A DNA stretch of 64,000 nucleotides from Tanypteryx hageni (GCA_028673005.1 CM054118.1:4180410-4244409); one strand, 5' to 3'; positions 1 through 11,150 are shown, counted from the first letter of the stretch. A program made the numbers and translations. Notes: a model not told the origin generated them from the letters alone.

Positions 1-1130
1 CGTATTTATTATATATTTATATTAGAAAGTAATTGTAATATTCATATTTTTCCGACTACCTTTCGAAAATCTCTCATATTAATCATTTAAATAACATATT
101 TTGGGAAAATATCGGCTTTTAAACGGGGTGTTGCCTTGTCGACCACGTCATTGTTAAACTTCTAGCATCAACTGTTGCCACCACCCGCATACGTGTAATA
201 TATACTACGAGTGCATAGATTGCCTTAAATTATCGTAGGATTTTTCGCGAAATTACGTAATCCTAATGGGACTGGGATTTAGTTTGGATTCTTTCGCTTA
301 TATAAACGACTATATAGATGTAGAGTAAGAGAGAGGGGATGTGGGGAGAGGGATCGGAGGAAAGGGATATAGAATGGAAGGTACAGTCATTTCCAAAAGT
401 ATTCCAACAATATGAGCGGGGCCGCTTTCCCGGCAGACTGAATTTTAACTTCATATCTACGTGAATGTTATGTCAGTCGGTGACGTCGTGACGCCACCTC
501 AGCCTTCAAGGTTTATTATTGAATAAATACGACGTATTATTGCTTATCGACCGGAGTTAACAAAGATTATTCCGCGTCTTGGGCGATCGTTTGAACGTAC
601 TATTATAATTCGCCATTATTTATTAACAGTCAGTCATCGTGATGACAGCATAAGCAGGCCAATGGAATTTTTTTGTCCAAGCGAGGGGTTGTTGGGGGAG
701 GGCTTAAGCAAACTCGTTGCGTAATTAGTTCTAATAGTAGAGGTACGAGTGGATTTACGAATTTCGAATCGAATATTTCGTCGGTTTTATCAAATTCCCC
801 TGTTCGATAGTATTCGTTACATAACGGGAATAGCGAAAGTGACAAGGCACAACTCTAGAAAACAGTCGAGATTTATGCGTTTAAAAAAGTAGTGATGATG
901 ACATGTACCTGAAAAACTAAAAGTCAGATTCCTTATTTTCTGCGTATTGTTTTACAGGCAATCGCACGATGGAGAGTTGGGAGCGATTTTTTCCCTCCTT
1001 CCCAGATTATTATGGAAAAAATAAATTATTATTGTAATTTATAAATAAATACGATTCAAAATAACACGCTCAAAAATAAAATAATAACTACAGCGAAGCA
1101 ATCGAATTGAAAATTTAAAAATTAAGGTTG
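1..1130. other. Unassigned AT-rich DNA
   Basis: I see no coding region, repeat array or RNA gene here. Open frames on either strand are short, low in complexity and show no recognisable motif. Confidence 0.5.
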
Positions 1131-1197
1131 ACCAAGAATCGAAGCCAAGATGCCCACGTCTAAAGCCGAGATCTTACCACTGGGCTAACCGGGCAAC
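1131..1197 (-). repeat. tRNA-like SINE head (degenerate)
   Basis: On the minus strand the segment reads as a tRNA-like 5' half, with an A-box-like TTAGCCCAGTGGTAAGA near 1180, followed about 35 nt later by a degraded B box (GCTTCGATTCTTGG). It is followed by A/T-rich sequence rather than a terminator. Spacing fits an RNA polymerase III promoter from a tRNA-derived SINE. The acceptor stem does not close, so a working tRNA is unlikely. The family is not recognised. Confidence 0.5.
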
Positions 1198-1450
1198 AGA
1201 TAGTTCCGGCTACTGCTTTTGTATGTAACCAACCCGTCATTCAACCTACCGCAGTGTCGCCATATTGCATAAATTTTAATCGCGTTTTATGCGAAAACGG
1301 GTGGGTCGAAATTTTATCAAAGAGCATTTCCATCTGAATTTTCGACGAGGAATCGTGTGGTGGTGTCGGTGTGCGCGAATTTTCTTCCACCCTGTAGAAT
1401 TAGAGAAGGACGAGAGGAAAGAGATAAAGAGGGAGTGCTATGGATTGGGA

Positions 1451-1590
1451 CAGGAGGGAATGAGAGAGGGGGGAGGTGGGGAGAGAGAAAGGGAAGGAAA
1501 GGGAAGGAAAGAGAGAAAGGGAAGGAAAGAGAGAAAGGGAAGGAAAGAAAGGGAAGGGAAGAGAGAAAGGGAAGGAAAGAGAGAGGAAGG
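1451..1590. repeat. Polypurine GA minisatellite
   Basis: An uninterrupted G/A strand with an approximately 18-bp unit (GAGAGAAAGGGAAGGAAA) repeated several times with small variations. The long Glu/Lys/Arg/Gly-rich and Ser/Pro/Leu-rich frames across it are products of the repeat and not genes. Confidence 0.85.
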
Positions 1591-1591
1591 C

Positions 1592-2181
1592 GATACGGGA
1601 GGGAAGGGACTCATCATTTAGCATATCTTACTGATTTTTCATATCGAAATAAAATATATTTGAAATACCTTTATCATACTGCCGTCATATCTGACGGGCA
1701 ATTACGCTAGTTATTAATCAAGTGTATTTAATAAAATATATTAATAAAATCAGGAATTTTAGTACATTCGCGGCATTGGGAACGTTAAATTCTCAGCATG
1801 TATGTTGCCATTGGAAAACATAAATCTTTAATTTCATCTTCAAAATAAGAACATATGGAAAATTGTAAAATAGATACTGCAGTGATTAATCCGACTTGGA
1901 GCTCAAGATATACCAGAAATGTCTAGCTTAATTTCTTATAGAGAAGATGTCGCTTAATGGGATGAGATTGGGTCCAATTTAATTTATGTCATTAAGTGGT
2001 TGATAACACCAAACGGTACATTTTCTTAAACTAAATTTTGTTTTGGAATTATTCGTTTGATTACAATAACTGGATGATAACGATAATCAGTGATGATAAT
2101 AATAAACGCCACCTACTAGAGTTTATAAAGTGATAGATGTATAATACGTATTAATATTCTCATGCACATGTACTAACACGT
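1592..2181. other. Unassigned AT-rich DNA
   Basis: No coding or repeat signal was recognised between the GA tract and the tandem duplication. Confidence 0.45.
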
Positions 2182-2517
2182 GTTAAAAATTAGAAATAAA
2201 TCCAAGTTTTTACATATATAATTATAAACGTTAAAAACTACATCATTAGAATTGGAGCGCGTTCCCTTCATGTCTATTGGCCTTTATTTTCTTCAGCGAC
2301 ACGAATATTACAGATTGAACAACTTTTCGAAAGTCGCTTCCTTAAAAAGGCCGCTTGCATGGACCTCAACCGTCGCGAGCAACGAAGTCACGCGTTAATA
2401 TTCTTTTCCTAAAAACTAAGGCAAGAGGAGTATTTATTAGGATCGCGACCCTTGTTAAACATCTTCGAGAGAGTACCTGTTGCTCCGAAAGCCCTTTGAC
2501 GCACATCACGCGTGTGC

Positions 2518-2883
2518 AGGGGAAGGAGGGAAAGTAGTGGGGGGAAGGAGGGAAAGTAGTGGGGGGAAGGAGGGAAAGTAGTGGGGGGAAGGAGGGAAAG
2601 TAGTGGGGGGAAGGAGGGAAAGTAGTGGGGGGAAGGAGGGAAAGTAGTGGGGGGAAGGAGGGAAAGTAGTGGGGGAAAGGAGGGAAAGTAGTGGGGGGAA
2701 GGAGGGAAAGTAGTGGGGGGAAGGAGGGAAAGTATTGGGGGGGGAGGAGGGAAAGTAGTGGGAGGAAGGAGGGAAAGTAGTGGGGGAAAGGAGGGAAAGT
2801 AGTGGAGGAAAGGAGGGAAAGTAGTGGGGGGGAGGAGGGAAAGTAATGGGGGAAGGAGGGAAAGTAGTGGGGGAAGGAGGGTA
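2518..2883. repeat. 22-bp G-rich minisatellite, array 1 (about 16 copies)
   Basis: The unit is six G followed by AAGGAGGGAAAGTAGT, repeated about 16 times with 21-23 bp variants towards the right end. Regular runs of three to six G on one strand, spaced by short A-rich loops, make this a candidate G-quadruplex or triplex-forming tract. The Pro/Ser/Phe-rich frame on the minus strand is an artefact of the repeat. Confidence 0.92.
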
Positions 2884-3219
2884 GTTAAAAATTAGAAATA
2901 AATCCAAGTTTTTACATACATAATTATAAACGTTAAAAACTACATCATTAGAATTGGAGCGCGTTCCCTTCATGTCTATTGGCCTTTATTTTCTTCGGCG
3001 ACACGAATATTACAGATTGAACAACTTTGCGAAAGTCGCTTCCTTAAAAAGGCCGCTTGCATGGACCTCAACCGTCGCGAGCAACGAAGTCACGCGTTAA
3101 TATTCTTTTCCTGAAAACTAAGGCAAGAGGAGTATTTATTAGGATCGCGACCCTTGTTAAACATCTTCGAGAGAGTACCTGTTGCTCCGAAAGCCCTTTG
3201 ACGCACATCACGCGTGTGC

Positions 3220-3637
3220 AGGGGAAGGAGGGAAAGTAGTGGGGGGAAGGAGGGAAAGTAGTGGGGGGAAGGAGGGAAAGTAGTGGGGGGAAGGAAGGAA
3301 AGTAGTGGGGGGAAGGAGGGAAAGTAGTGGGGGGAGGGAGGGAAAGTAGTGGGGGGAGGGAGGGAAAGTAGTGGGGGGAAGGAGGGAAAGTAGTGGGGGA
3401 GGGAGGGAAAGTAGTGGGGGGAAGGAGGGAAAGTAGTGGGGGGAGGAGGGAAAGTAATGGGGGAAGGAGGGAAAGTAGTGGGGGGAAGGAGGGAAAGTAG
3501 TGGGGGGAGGAGGGAAAGTAGTGGGGGGAAGGAGCGAAAGTAGTGGGGGGAAGGAGGGAAAGTAGTGGGGGGAAGGAGGGAAAGTAGTGGGGGGAAGGAG
3601 GGAAAGTAATGGGGGGAAGGAGGGAAAGTAGTAGTGG
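3220..3637. repeat. 22-bp G-rich minisatellite, array 2 (about 19 copies)
   Basis: Same unit as the array at 2518-2883, but longer and with a different order of variants (some units carry GGGAGGGAGG or AGTAATGG). The two arrays have therefore evolved independently in copy number since the flanking unit was duplicated. Confidence 0.92.
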
Positions 3638-3640
3638 GAG

Positions 3641-5610
3641 TTTTTCGCAAGGTGGCATCCGTTTATGTTTACAGCGCTCGACCGCGCAGGTTACGGGCAT
3701 ACAGTAAATGTTATGGCGATCGTGATGTTTTGAGGTCCTGCCCTCTCCTTTATCACAGAGCCGAGACGGGGAACGCTTCGTTTGGCGGAGCTTCGAAATC
3801 GGGCCACTAGGAGCACGGAGGCAGAGACCCGCGAAAAAGGATGCCGACGTCATAGCCACTCCCACACGGTCTGCTGCAATCGCAAAATCCAAATCTACCG
3901 CCATGGGTTTCCACCCCCTCCAACAAATTATGGACAACGTCTAGTTTATCCGTTTAACGTTTTAAAATTAAAAAAAAAGAATCGACCGGCGATAAAGCTT
4001 CTGAGATTCTTAAAAAATACGCCCGTCGCTTATTTATGAGCATAACGTATTTTATAATAAATTGAAATTTTGAAATAATAATAATTATAAAAATAAACGC
4101 GATTTTTTCCGCATCTTAGATCGTTTTTAAAAAGATTTATCCTCAGAATTTATTAACATTTAATGGATTAAATTAAGTATGATTTCTTATAAACTATTAC
4201 GCCTTTCAAATCCTAAGCTTATATACATAGTTGGCAGCAATAGAAAGATACGAAATGTAGTTTTATTTTTAACAGTTTAATACAGTTTTCTAAGTTACGT
4301 CAAATTTTAATTTTCTCAAACTACCAATAAAAAAGATTTATAAAGACGAAGTACGTATTCTATCCAAAGCTCCAACAAAACTAATGACGTCATCGGATGT
4401 TGTTGCGCCTTTCATGGGAACCAATTCTAGAAACCTTTCTGTCATCTTCATATTTCCATTATATCTCGTTAATTACAAGGAAAATCAGCACAGGGCTTGG
4501 CTCTCTCTCTATCTATGAGTTGACTGCTCAGATTCTCAGATCGATCACAGATCGATCTCAGATCTCCGCGACTGTGTATCTTGAGAGGCTAATATTTCCA
4601 AAAACTTGTCGCTTGACTGAGAATATTTAAAAATTTACCTTTCGAACGACAGAACTATCCGTGCGCAAACATGTAGCTTACTTTTACTGTCTCCTTAATC
4701 ACTTGATTAGAATGTCTAAAAAGCAATTTCTGCTTCTTTAAAGAGACTTCTAATTCATTCTTCAGGTAAATTTTCAGTATACTTACTGTATTTTTTACCG
4801 TGGTTAGTTTCATTGTGCCGCCGAACGTTATGTTTTTTTGCAATAGCAATCTGTTGGGTACAAATCAAAGAAGTTGGTTTTATTTATTTTCTTTAACCAC
4901 ACGACACTCATTCTCTGTATTACTATCCTTAGAGAAAAACGTAATTACCCCTTGTCACTTATAATTATACTCCCAAGACCATCGAAAACCAACCTAAGCC
5001 ATTCACTCAAAATACTTGACTGGGAGACTGCCTCCTGTCACTGAGCAACTGAACCATAGATGGATTTCCCCTCCAGCCCATAGCGCAAGGCTGGACAACC
5101 CATGGCTCATTTGGAATAAAATTGTGGTGAGTTTGAGTCTATCTTTCGGGTCGGACAGGCAGTAAAGATGACAACTCCTGCCATAGAGAATTACTCGTGT
5201 CCTCCTTGCCCTACTTTCTTTAGAACAACGCAGTATCTTTCTTGAGAGCAATAAGAGGTCTAAATTACGACAAACTTCACAAGGAATTTCACTAGCGGCG
5301 TATGTAAAAGTTTTTTTCTGCGGTATAATAAACGTTAGCTTAGATCTGTTTACAGAAACTCAAGATTATCATCACGACCCTTATGAAAATCATGTAAAGC
5401 GATGAATGAAATATTTTGACCGAAGGAAAGGTCTTCGGAAAGATATGTTTGGCACTCCTCATTTGAATGAACATTCTTTGATTTCTTAACTAAATTAATG
5501 AATCGCTACTTTTAAAGAAAAACATTTGGTCCCAAAAGACTCTCCATATCAAATTGCGATGAAATATCAAGGAATCGTTTAATTCTTACAAAATGTAACC
5601 ATAAAATCTA
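3641..5610. other. Unassigned AT-rich DNA
   Basis: No gene or known element was recognised. A small local repetition of AGATCGATC-type words occurs near 4538-4565. Confidence 0.45.
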
Positions 5611-5623
5611 TGGGAATAATTTT

Positions 5624-5730
5624 GAAACGAGAAAAAAGTCTGCTATGACCGGGAATCAAACTCGGGTCTTCCACTTGCCGGGCGGATATTCTACCACTGA
5701 ACTATCGTAGCAGATCAATTTTCTCGTTTA
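5624..5730 (-). mobile_element. tRNA-Gly-like core flanked by inverted repeats
   Basis: On the minus strand a 72-nt tRNA-like sequence (5712 to 5641) has a closing acceptor stem (TGCTACG with CATAGCA, one mismatch), an A box TAGTTCAGTGGTAGAAT resembling tRNA-Gly, and a T arm with a B-box-like core GAGTTTGATTCCCG. The anticodon stem does not pair, so a functional tRNA is unlikely. The tRNA-like part is bracketed by an inverted repeat: AAACGAGAAAA at 5626-5636 and its complement at 5719-5729. The same arrangement recurs at about 10246-10360, so this is a dispersed element rather than a tRNA gene. Sequence outside the arms is not shared with that copy. Confidence 0.7.
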
Positions 5731-5878
5731 TGAATGAGGATAAAATGTATATTTAAAAAATTATATGTTAATATGAATTTCCACCAGAAAATATACTTTA
5801 TTTAAATTTATTCGTTTATCCACTATCCATTCATCATTTAGAAAGCCCCACGAAACTATACGAGTTGAATATCTGGTG

Positions 5879-6098
5879 CAGCGGTTCTCAACTGGTGTGT
5901 CGCGAATAGTCGGGACGCCGAAAATTTTAATAACGGCATGTAAAGCAAATCTATTGTCTTTCTCATTCGTCATTTTTAACAACAATAACAGCAATTTTGA
6001 GGCTTCAGCTCTTCATTATTACACATTACTCCATTTTTTAATTCGGCGGGTTATAGCGTGTAGTGTGTCGTGACGGGAAAAAAGGTCGAGAAGCGCTG
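5879..6098. mobile_element. hAT-type MITE (220 bp)
   Basis: The left end CAGCGGTTCTCAACTGG and the complement of the right end (CAGCGCTTCTCGACC) form an imperfect terminal inverted repeat of the common hAT CAGNGGTTCTCAACC type. No coding capacity. The flanking octamers (ATCTGGTG and ATCTAGGA) are only partly alike, so the target duplication is decayed or the ends are misplaced by a base. Confidence 0.65.
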
Positions 6099-6419
6099 AT
6101 CTAGGAAGATAACTTTCTCGGTCCCATTGACGCAAGCGCATTAAAAAGCGACCCACAATTTAAAAAAAAAACAAAAGAAAATTAATAAAAACTAAATAAA
6201 GACCAATCGATCGTGATTTTGCGAGGAACCTCTTGGCACGAAATTCGAGCACCCATTAAAAGAAATAATAAAAAATAAAGAAGGAGCGAAAGGACGAATT
6301 TTTTTGTTCACTAGACGCCATCTCGGAACGAGGGGGAAGAAGAGTTTTTTTCTTCTCCCTCCCGTCGAATTTAATTGGAAAGTTTTGTATTCCGACAAAA
6401 CCCCGCTCTTAGCCCCTAT

Positions 6420-6910
6420 CTGGAGGGGAAGGGGGAGGATTCCATTCTCCTGAGAAAGGTGAGATCGGCTGAAAGAAGAGGGCAGGAGAGGTAGAGAGAG
6501 AGGTGGAGAGAGAGGTGGAGAGAGAGGTAGAGAGAGAGAGAGAGCGAGAACGCGAGAGAAGTGAAGAAAAAAAAGGTTGCGAGTTATAATTAGCAATCTG
6601 AGAATGTAGGTGGATGGGGGATAGGAGTGATACGTGGGGTGAAGAGGGGGTGGGTGGTAGAGGTAAAAGGGAAGGTCTTAACAAAGGCGGGCTCTAGGAG
6701 GACGGAAGGGGGGAAGAGAGGGGAGAGAGAGGGGGTTGGAAAACATGACCGTGTCGGGAGATGAATGGTCTTGGCCGTGTAGCGAAGTAAGGATGTGGCC
6801 GAAGGGAGGGAGGGCGTGTCTCCGAAGGAGGCGAGACATATAAAGAGATACATCGGACTCAAAGGTCGGTAGAGAGGAGGAGGAAGAGGGTGCGAAACAA
6901 AGATGGCGCC
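6420..6910. repeat. GA-rich low-complexity tract
   Basis: A strongly purine-biased strand, with a short tandem segment at about 6489-6560 built from a 12-bp unit of the form GTGGAGAGAGAG. The Ser/Pro/Leu-rich minus-strand frames across it are not supported as genes. Confidence 0.75.
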
Positions 6911-8812
6911 AAGCACGATTTAAAAAAATGCAAAAATATAAATCTCGAAAATAAGAAGCCGCGAATGATTACTTTCAGGCGTTCAACTTATTACAGTTAA
7001 TTAAAACGTGCTGAAGATTAATGTAGGTATCAAACCAAATGAATTGAAATTACCACTACGAAGAGCTTTTCATTTCCGAAAAGTTGGATGAATGTCAATA
7101 GACGTTAGGTCTCCTCCCAACTCGAGAGATTGAAATCCATTTCAAGTACGAAGTAAACGAATGTATTTCGGCGAAAGAGTCAGTAAAGAATGGTTTAATT
7201 CAAAATAGAATTATCGACCTCACCTTATGGCTGAAATCAAATTTACAAACCATTTTATTCCAATAGTGATAATGACGGGAAAATAGATGAGCAGATCGGC
7301 TAAAACGAAAAGGCCATCGGCGACGGTTCACCGATAACTGATTGTCAAAGAAACTTTAGAACCTATCATTCATAGATATAATTTGTCAAAAAAGATTAAT
7401 TCTCCAAAGTACAAACTACTATTAATTAAATACGTGAAATGAATTAGAGATAGTATTCGGCGACAATGTGAAATCTTCCTGATGTAGGTAAGTATATAAA
7501 TTATGATATTTGTTCTGAATAATTCAGATTGTATTATCCGAACTTTCGGGCTTTAATGGAATCAATGTAATGGATTCGAGTTTTCATTTCCGATAGAGTT
7601 TTTTTATATTCGGATTTAAAAATACTATCGCTGACACACGTTTATTGCAGACGGTAAAAAGAGGGTGAGATGAGATACAGAAGGGAAGGTTCATTTCGCG
7701 AGAAACTTTTCTGAGGAAATAAAACAAAAATTCTCACGAGCAATCGTCGAATGTTTCGTCGTCTCTTATAAACTTAAAGAAAAATTACTTCGCATTTATC
7801 TCACGATATGACGCAAACTGTTCCGTTACCGAACACATCGTAAGATCATTTGCGTAGCAACGGATTGATTTCTCTCTCAACCGTACCTAAGAATCACTAC
7901 AACAAAATACTATTAGACTGGCTTCTTAAAAACAATGAAGAACCTAGACAAATGTAAACGACTAAAAAGAACGCAGCAAGAAAGACACCTTGGAGATAAA
8001 AAATGTCAAGGAGCATGAGGCGGCCATGAAAAAAAGAGCATCGGATATACTTTCTCCCTTCCTTTATTTTTAAACGATGTTCCCTCCAGGGGGCAACACG
8101 AATAACGATAAGGGCTTACATTAAAAAAATAAAGTTAGTAAAAAAACGCGTTTCTCTCCCCGTTATCCGAAGACGTCCTTTTTTACGCACCACGCTACCG
8201 AAAAAGACATCATCTCTTAAAAAAATAGAGGGTGCGAAAAGGATAAAAAAGAGAACCATCTCTTTCTGTCTCCCCCATAACACATCACAAACCTTCCTTT
8301 CTTTTCTACCTCCCAGTTGCCATGGTGACGCGACAGACCAACAGAAAGAGATAGGCGTGAGGAGTTAAAAACTCTAAAAATAAAACATGACGAAAGAAAA
8401 GACGGATATCTTTCATTTTATTATTTCTTTTTATTCTGAGAAGACTGTTTGAGGGATTATCTTCCGTTACTTTTCCCTCTCAACAAAAAAAAGCTTTCCG
8501 AAAAAGGCCATGAGGTTTCCGAGGAGTGAAATGAAAGTCTTTCTTCTCGGCAAGGAGATTAGAAAAAATTGCTCCGTTGCCAATTGGAAGTGGCTCGCAA
8601 TAGACCGACTTATGCAGAGCGAACGTCCCTTCCACGCCCGCGCGATTTTGTCGCGGTTGTCGTTAATCTGTCAAATCTTTGTCAAAATAAAATACGACTG
8701 TTAAATCGGGTTTGAAAATAAAAAATATTGGAATTAGAGCAATTTTGGGAATAGCCTATCTTTTGCAAGGATCAACGCGGTTGAAGAACGGATTTATTAT
8801 ATTACCAAACAC
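6911..8812. other. Unassigned AT-rich DNA
   Basis: No coding region, RNA gene or classified repeat was recognised. Confidence 0.4.
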
Positions 8813-9380
8813 TAATCTTTTATATATAATTACTCAATGTCTGTTCGTCTGTCTGTCCCCCCTTTATCTTTTGAACAGTTTGTCATAGAAAAATGTAGTA
8901 AACGCCATTTTGTTTCTGCCAACTAGGAGATCCCGGAAAAACTATTCTTGTTCATGGAAGTGTCCCGGATTCGACTCCGGTAGACGATTATATTTTCCCA
9001 TAAGTTTACACAGGAGTTTCGATTTTTCAAGATGCAAGATTATATTCCTTCATTCATTAAAATACGTAAATATGAACGGAATTTTTCCGTTTTTCCTTTA
9101 TTCGACAGCTAAAACTATAAATATCTTATTCTTGCAATGTTTAGATGTTACACGGAATAATTTCTCAGAGACACGTGTTTCTTTTCAAAATTTTATGGCT
9201 TTTTCGTACTCATTCCGGGTGTTGCCAAGGCGACCCGCATTGTTGACTCCGATTGAATTAGCGTTTATTAAGCCTTCAAATAGACAAAAGAATTGCGTTA
9301 TTCGCTTCACGCTTTTCATGAAGCATCGAAATTATAGTTGTAGCAACGTCAATCTTAATAGATTGCAACATTAATAATTG
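8813..9380 (+). repeat. Possible Helitron-like repeat remnant
   Basis: The segment opens with TCTTTTATATATAATTA followed by a CTGTTCGTCTGTCTGTCC motif, similar in style to 5' ends of insect Helitrons; a similar start occurs at 46335. It contains a tRNA T-arm-like stretch at about 8950-8975 (TCCCGGATTCGACTCCGG). A 154-codon open frame at 8910-9374 shows no recognised domain and overlaps the T-arm motif, so it is read as repeat sequence. No 3' hairpin plus CTRR end was identified. Confidence 0.3.
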
Positions 9381-9949
9381 CAGATTATTATTATTCAGTA
9401 AACTGCGTGTCGACTTCGGGCATTTTTAACGATTGACGAAAAGAAAAAAATCTTCCTTCTTTATTTCAATGCTGGAATATTACCCTTTTCGTAAGGGAAA
9501 AGCAATTAAAATTGCACACATGGATTATAAAAACAAACATGAAATTTAAAATGTTAGTTGTCTAATTTTATAAAGACTAATAGGCTATTATTAATTTTAA
9601 ACATGCACATTTCTGACTTCGCAAAAATTTTTGTAGGTACCAATATCAAAACTAAATTCAGATACCTATAGTTTGAAACGTGTTTATATAATTGTAAAAT
9701 AAAGAATCGCATCTGAAAATCAAATACGAGTAAAGGTATAAAAATGAATTTTTATAACCAACTTTTATATAGTTAATACTTTAATATGAATAAACTCTGT
9801 ATTATAATTATAATAACCTTTTTGCTTGGATGAGCGTAAAAATTTGCAAAAGTGTCTACCAGCTCTTGAGTGATGTGGGGTCTCTCTATTTAAACTTTAA
9901 TCTTTTTACAGTTGTGAGAATGGTAGACAGAAGTAGAGAACTCAGTGAC
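9381..9949. other. Unassigned AT-rich DNA
   Basis: Nothing recognised up to the left target-site copy of the tRNA-core insertion. Confidence 0.4.
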
Positions 9950-9961
9950 AAACGTAAGAAT
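9950..9961. repeat. Left 12-bp target-site duplication
   Basis: AAACGTAAGAAT occurs here and again at 10427-10438, perfectly conserved, and brackets the 465-bp insertion. Confidence 0.88.
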
Positions 9962-10426
9962 TGGAACAATTTTTGAAACGAGAAAAAAAAAACAAGTGGA
10001 AGACCCGGGTTCAATTCCCGGTCATAGCAGACTTTTTTCTCGTTTCAAAAATTGTTCCAACTTTCACAGCTTATGCCTGTCTGCATAGGATCTTCGGATC
10101 ATATCATTCCATCAATTTCATGTTTGGCAATCTCACCATTTGAGAGGAAGGAGTTTCTTTCGACGATCCTCTTTGAGGACATCTGTCGGGGCAGTTTGAT
10201 ATTAGCTTGGCTAGTTCCCGTCCCACAAAGGAAAACATCCGTGTTCAGAAACGAGAGAAAATGTTTTGCTACGATAGTTCAGGGGTAGAATATCCGCCCG
10301 GCAAGTGGAAGACCCGGGTTCAATTCCCGGTCATAGCAGACTTTTTTCTCGTTTCAAAAATTGTTCCAACTTTCACAGCTTATGCCTGTCTGCATAGGAT
10401 CTTCGGATCATATCATTCCATCAATT
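9962..10426 (+). mobile_element. tRNA-core retroelement, 1.4 tandem units with foldback 5' end
   Basis: A 465-bp insertion between perfect 12-bp direct repeats. It contains a 125-bp exact direct repeat (9993-10117 and 10302-10426; offset 309 bp), so it represents about 1.4 copies of a 309-bp unit. The complete tRNA-like core (10267-10338, 72 nt, A box TAGTTCAGGGGTAGAAT, B-box-like GGGTTCAATTCCC) is in the second part; the first part starts in the middle of that core, in the anticodon arm. The first 27 bp (9962-9988) are an exact reverse complement of 10033-10059, giving a perfect hairpin around the half tRNA. The long target duplication implies target-primed reverse transcription, which must be supplied in trans because there is no coding capacity. 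More-than-unit length suggests a tandem or circular RNA template. It could alternatively be a dimeric SINE. Confidence 0.8.
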
Positions 10427-10438
10427 AAACGTAAGAAT
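10427..10438. repeat. Right 12-bp target-site duplication
   Basis: Exact copy of the 12 bases at 9950-9961, directly after the element. Confidence 0.88.
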
Positions 10439-11041
10439 GTTTGTTATATAAGTAGTAAGAAGTTTAATAGTATCTTTTGTTTCATTAATGGAAATATTAA
10501 TTTATCCATTCATTTTGCTTAAAGTTAACGAATGTTTACTGCTAGTTCCGAGTAATTCAGCTTTAGATACAAGTAGGAGTGAAACTTGAATATTTCATAT
10601 TTTAGTCACCTAACTTAAATGACAAAAATAATAAATTGTTCTTTTCCTAACATCACATCAACCATCCATATAAAAACACTGTATAAATATAGTTATCTGA
10701 AGAATTGCTAAGCTACAACACAACACTTTAAAATGTTTTATTTAAATTTGTTCAAATTAACATTCTTTACAACAGTATTACCTATCTTAAATAGTGAATA
10801 CAGACAAAAATGATTTAAGATAAATAAAAACTTACTATCAATAACAAATACGATAAATAAAAACTTACAATTATTAGCAGAAATGTCCCTTCAAAAAACG
10901 TAGGAATGCTCGTATCAATACCAATTAAATATTACAGCATTAACAATGACAATAGTTTGTTTAATCTCGTTGCTATGATGAACGCTTGTCTGTCTTCCCA
11001 CATGAATTCAAATGCACATTTATCGCAGCGCCAAGATAAGG
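10439..11041. other. Unassigned AT-rich DNA
   Basis: No feature recognised. Confidence 0.4.
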
Positions 11042-11150
11042 ATCTGGTGGCCGATGTGACTAAATCACTCATCTTCTGCGGAGTGAGGTGAGGTGGTTCG
11101 AACCCCCGCAAGCAGCTTTGGGTTTTCTTTAGATTAGACGGGGTCCAAAA
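11042..11150 (+). repeat. tRNA-like SINE fragment
   Basis: An A-box-like GATCTGGTGGCCGATGTGAC is followed about 50 nt later by a strong B-box match, GTGGTTCGAACCCCCGC. It is then followed by T-rich sequence and a short CA tract. This fits the pol III promoter of a tRNA-derived SINE, truncated or degenerate. The acceptor stem is not convincing, so it is not called as a tRNA gene. Confidence 0.45.

Larger units (their letters stand above)
2182..3640. repeat. Tandem duplication, 702-bp offset, with minisatellite
   Basis: Two head-to-tail units start at 2182 and 2884. Each consists of about 336 bp of unique sequence followed by a G-rich minisatellite array. I counted four substitutions between the unique parts (about 99% identity), so the duplication is recent. 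The junction at 2884 shares the short GTTAAAA string with the left edge at 2182, which suits unequal exchange or microhomology-mediated duplication. The units lack terminal TG...CA, a primer binding site and an internal coding region, so they are not LTRs. Confidence 0.9.

Noticed and set aside
1289..1710. Glu/Arg/Lys-rich overlapping frames
   Set aside because: Two plus-strand phases and the minus strand are all open across a GA tract, which indicates a low-complexity artefact.
2518..3637. CRISPR-like regular repeats
   Set aside because: Units are contiguous 22-bp tandem copies without unique spacers, in a eukaryotic context.
2182..3640. LTR pair
   Set aside because: The 702-bp units are adjacent with no internal coding region, no TG/CA ends, no primer binding site and no target duplication.
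2506..3937. Long Pro/Ser/Phe-rich minus-strand frames (up to 289 codons)
   Set aside because: They are created by the 22-bp minisatellite, whose length variants keep frames open by chance; there is no splice or domain evidence.
8910..9374. 154-codon plus-strand frame as a gene
   Set aside because: It overlaps a tRNA T-arm motif and repeat-like sequence, is rich in Phe/Ser/Asn/Arg without a domain, and has no splice context.
10267..10338. Functional tRNA gene
   Set aside because: The acceptor and T stems pair, but the anticodon stem does not, and the sequence recurs within inverted-repeat elements, so it is a tRNA-derived repeat.
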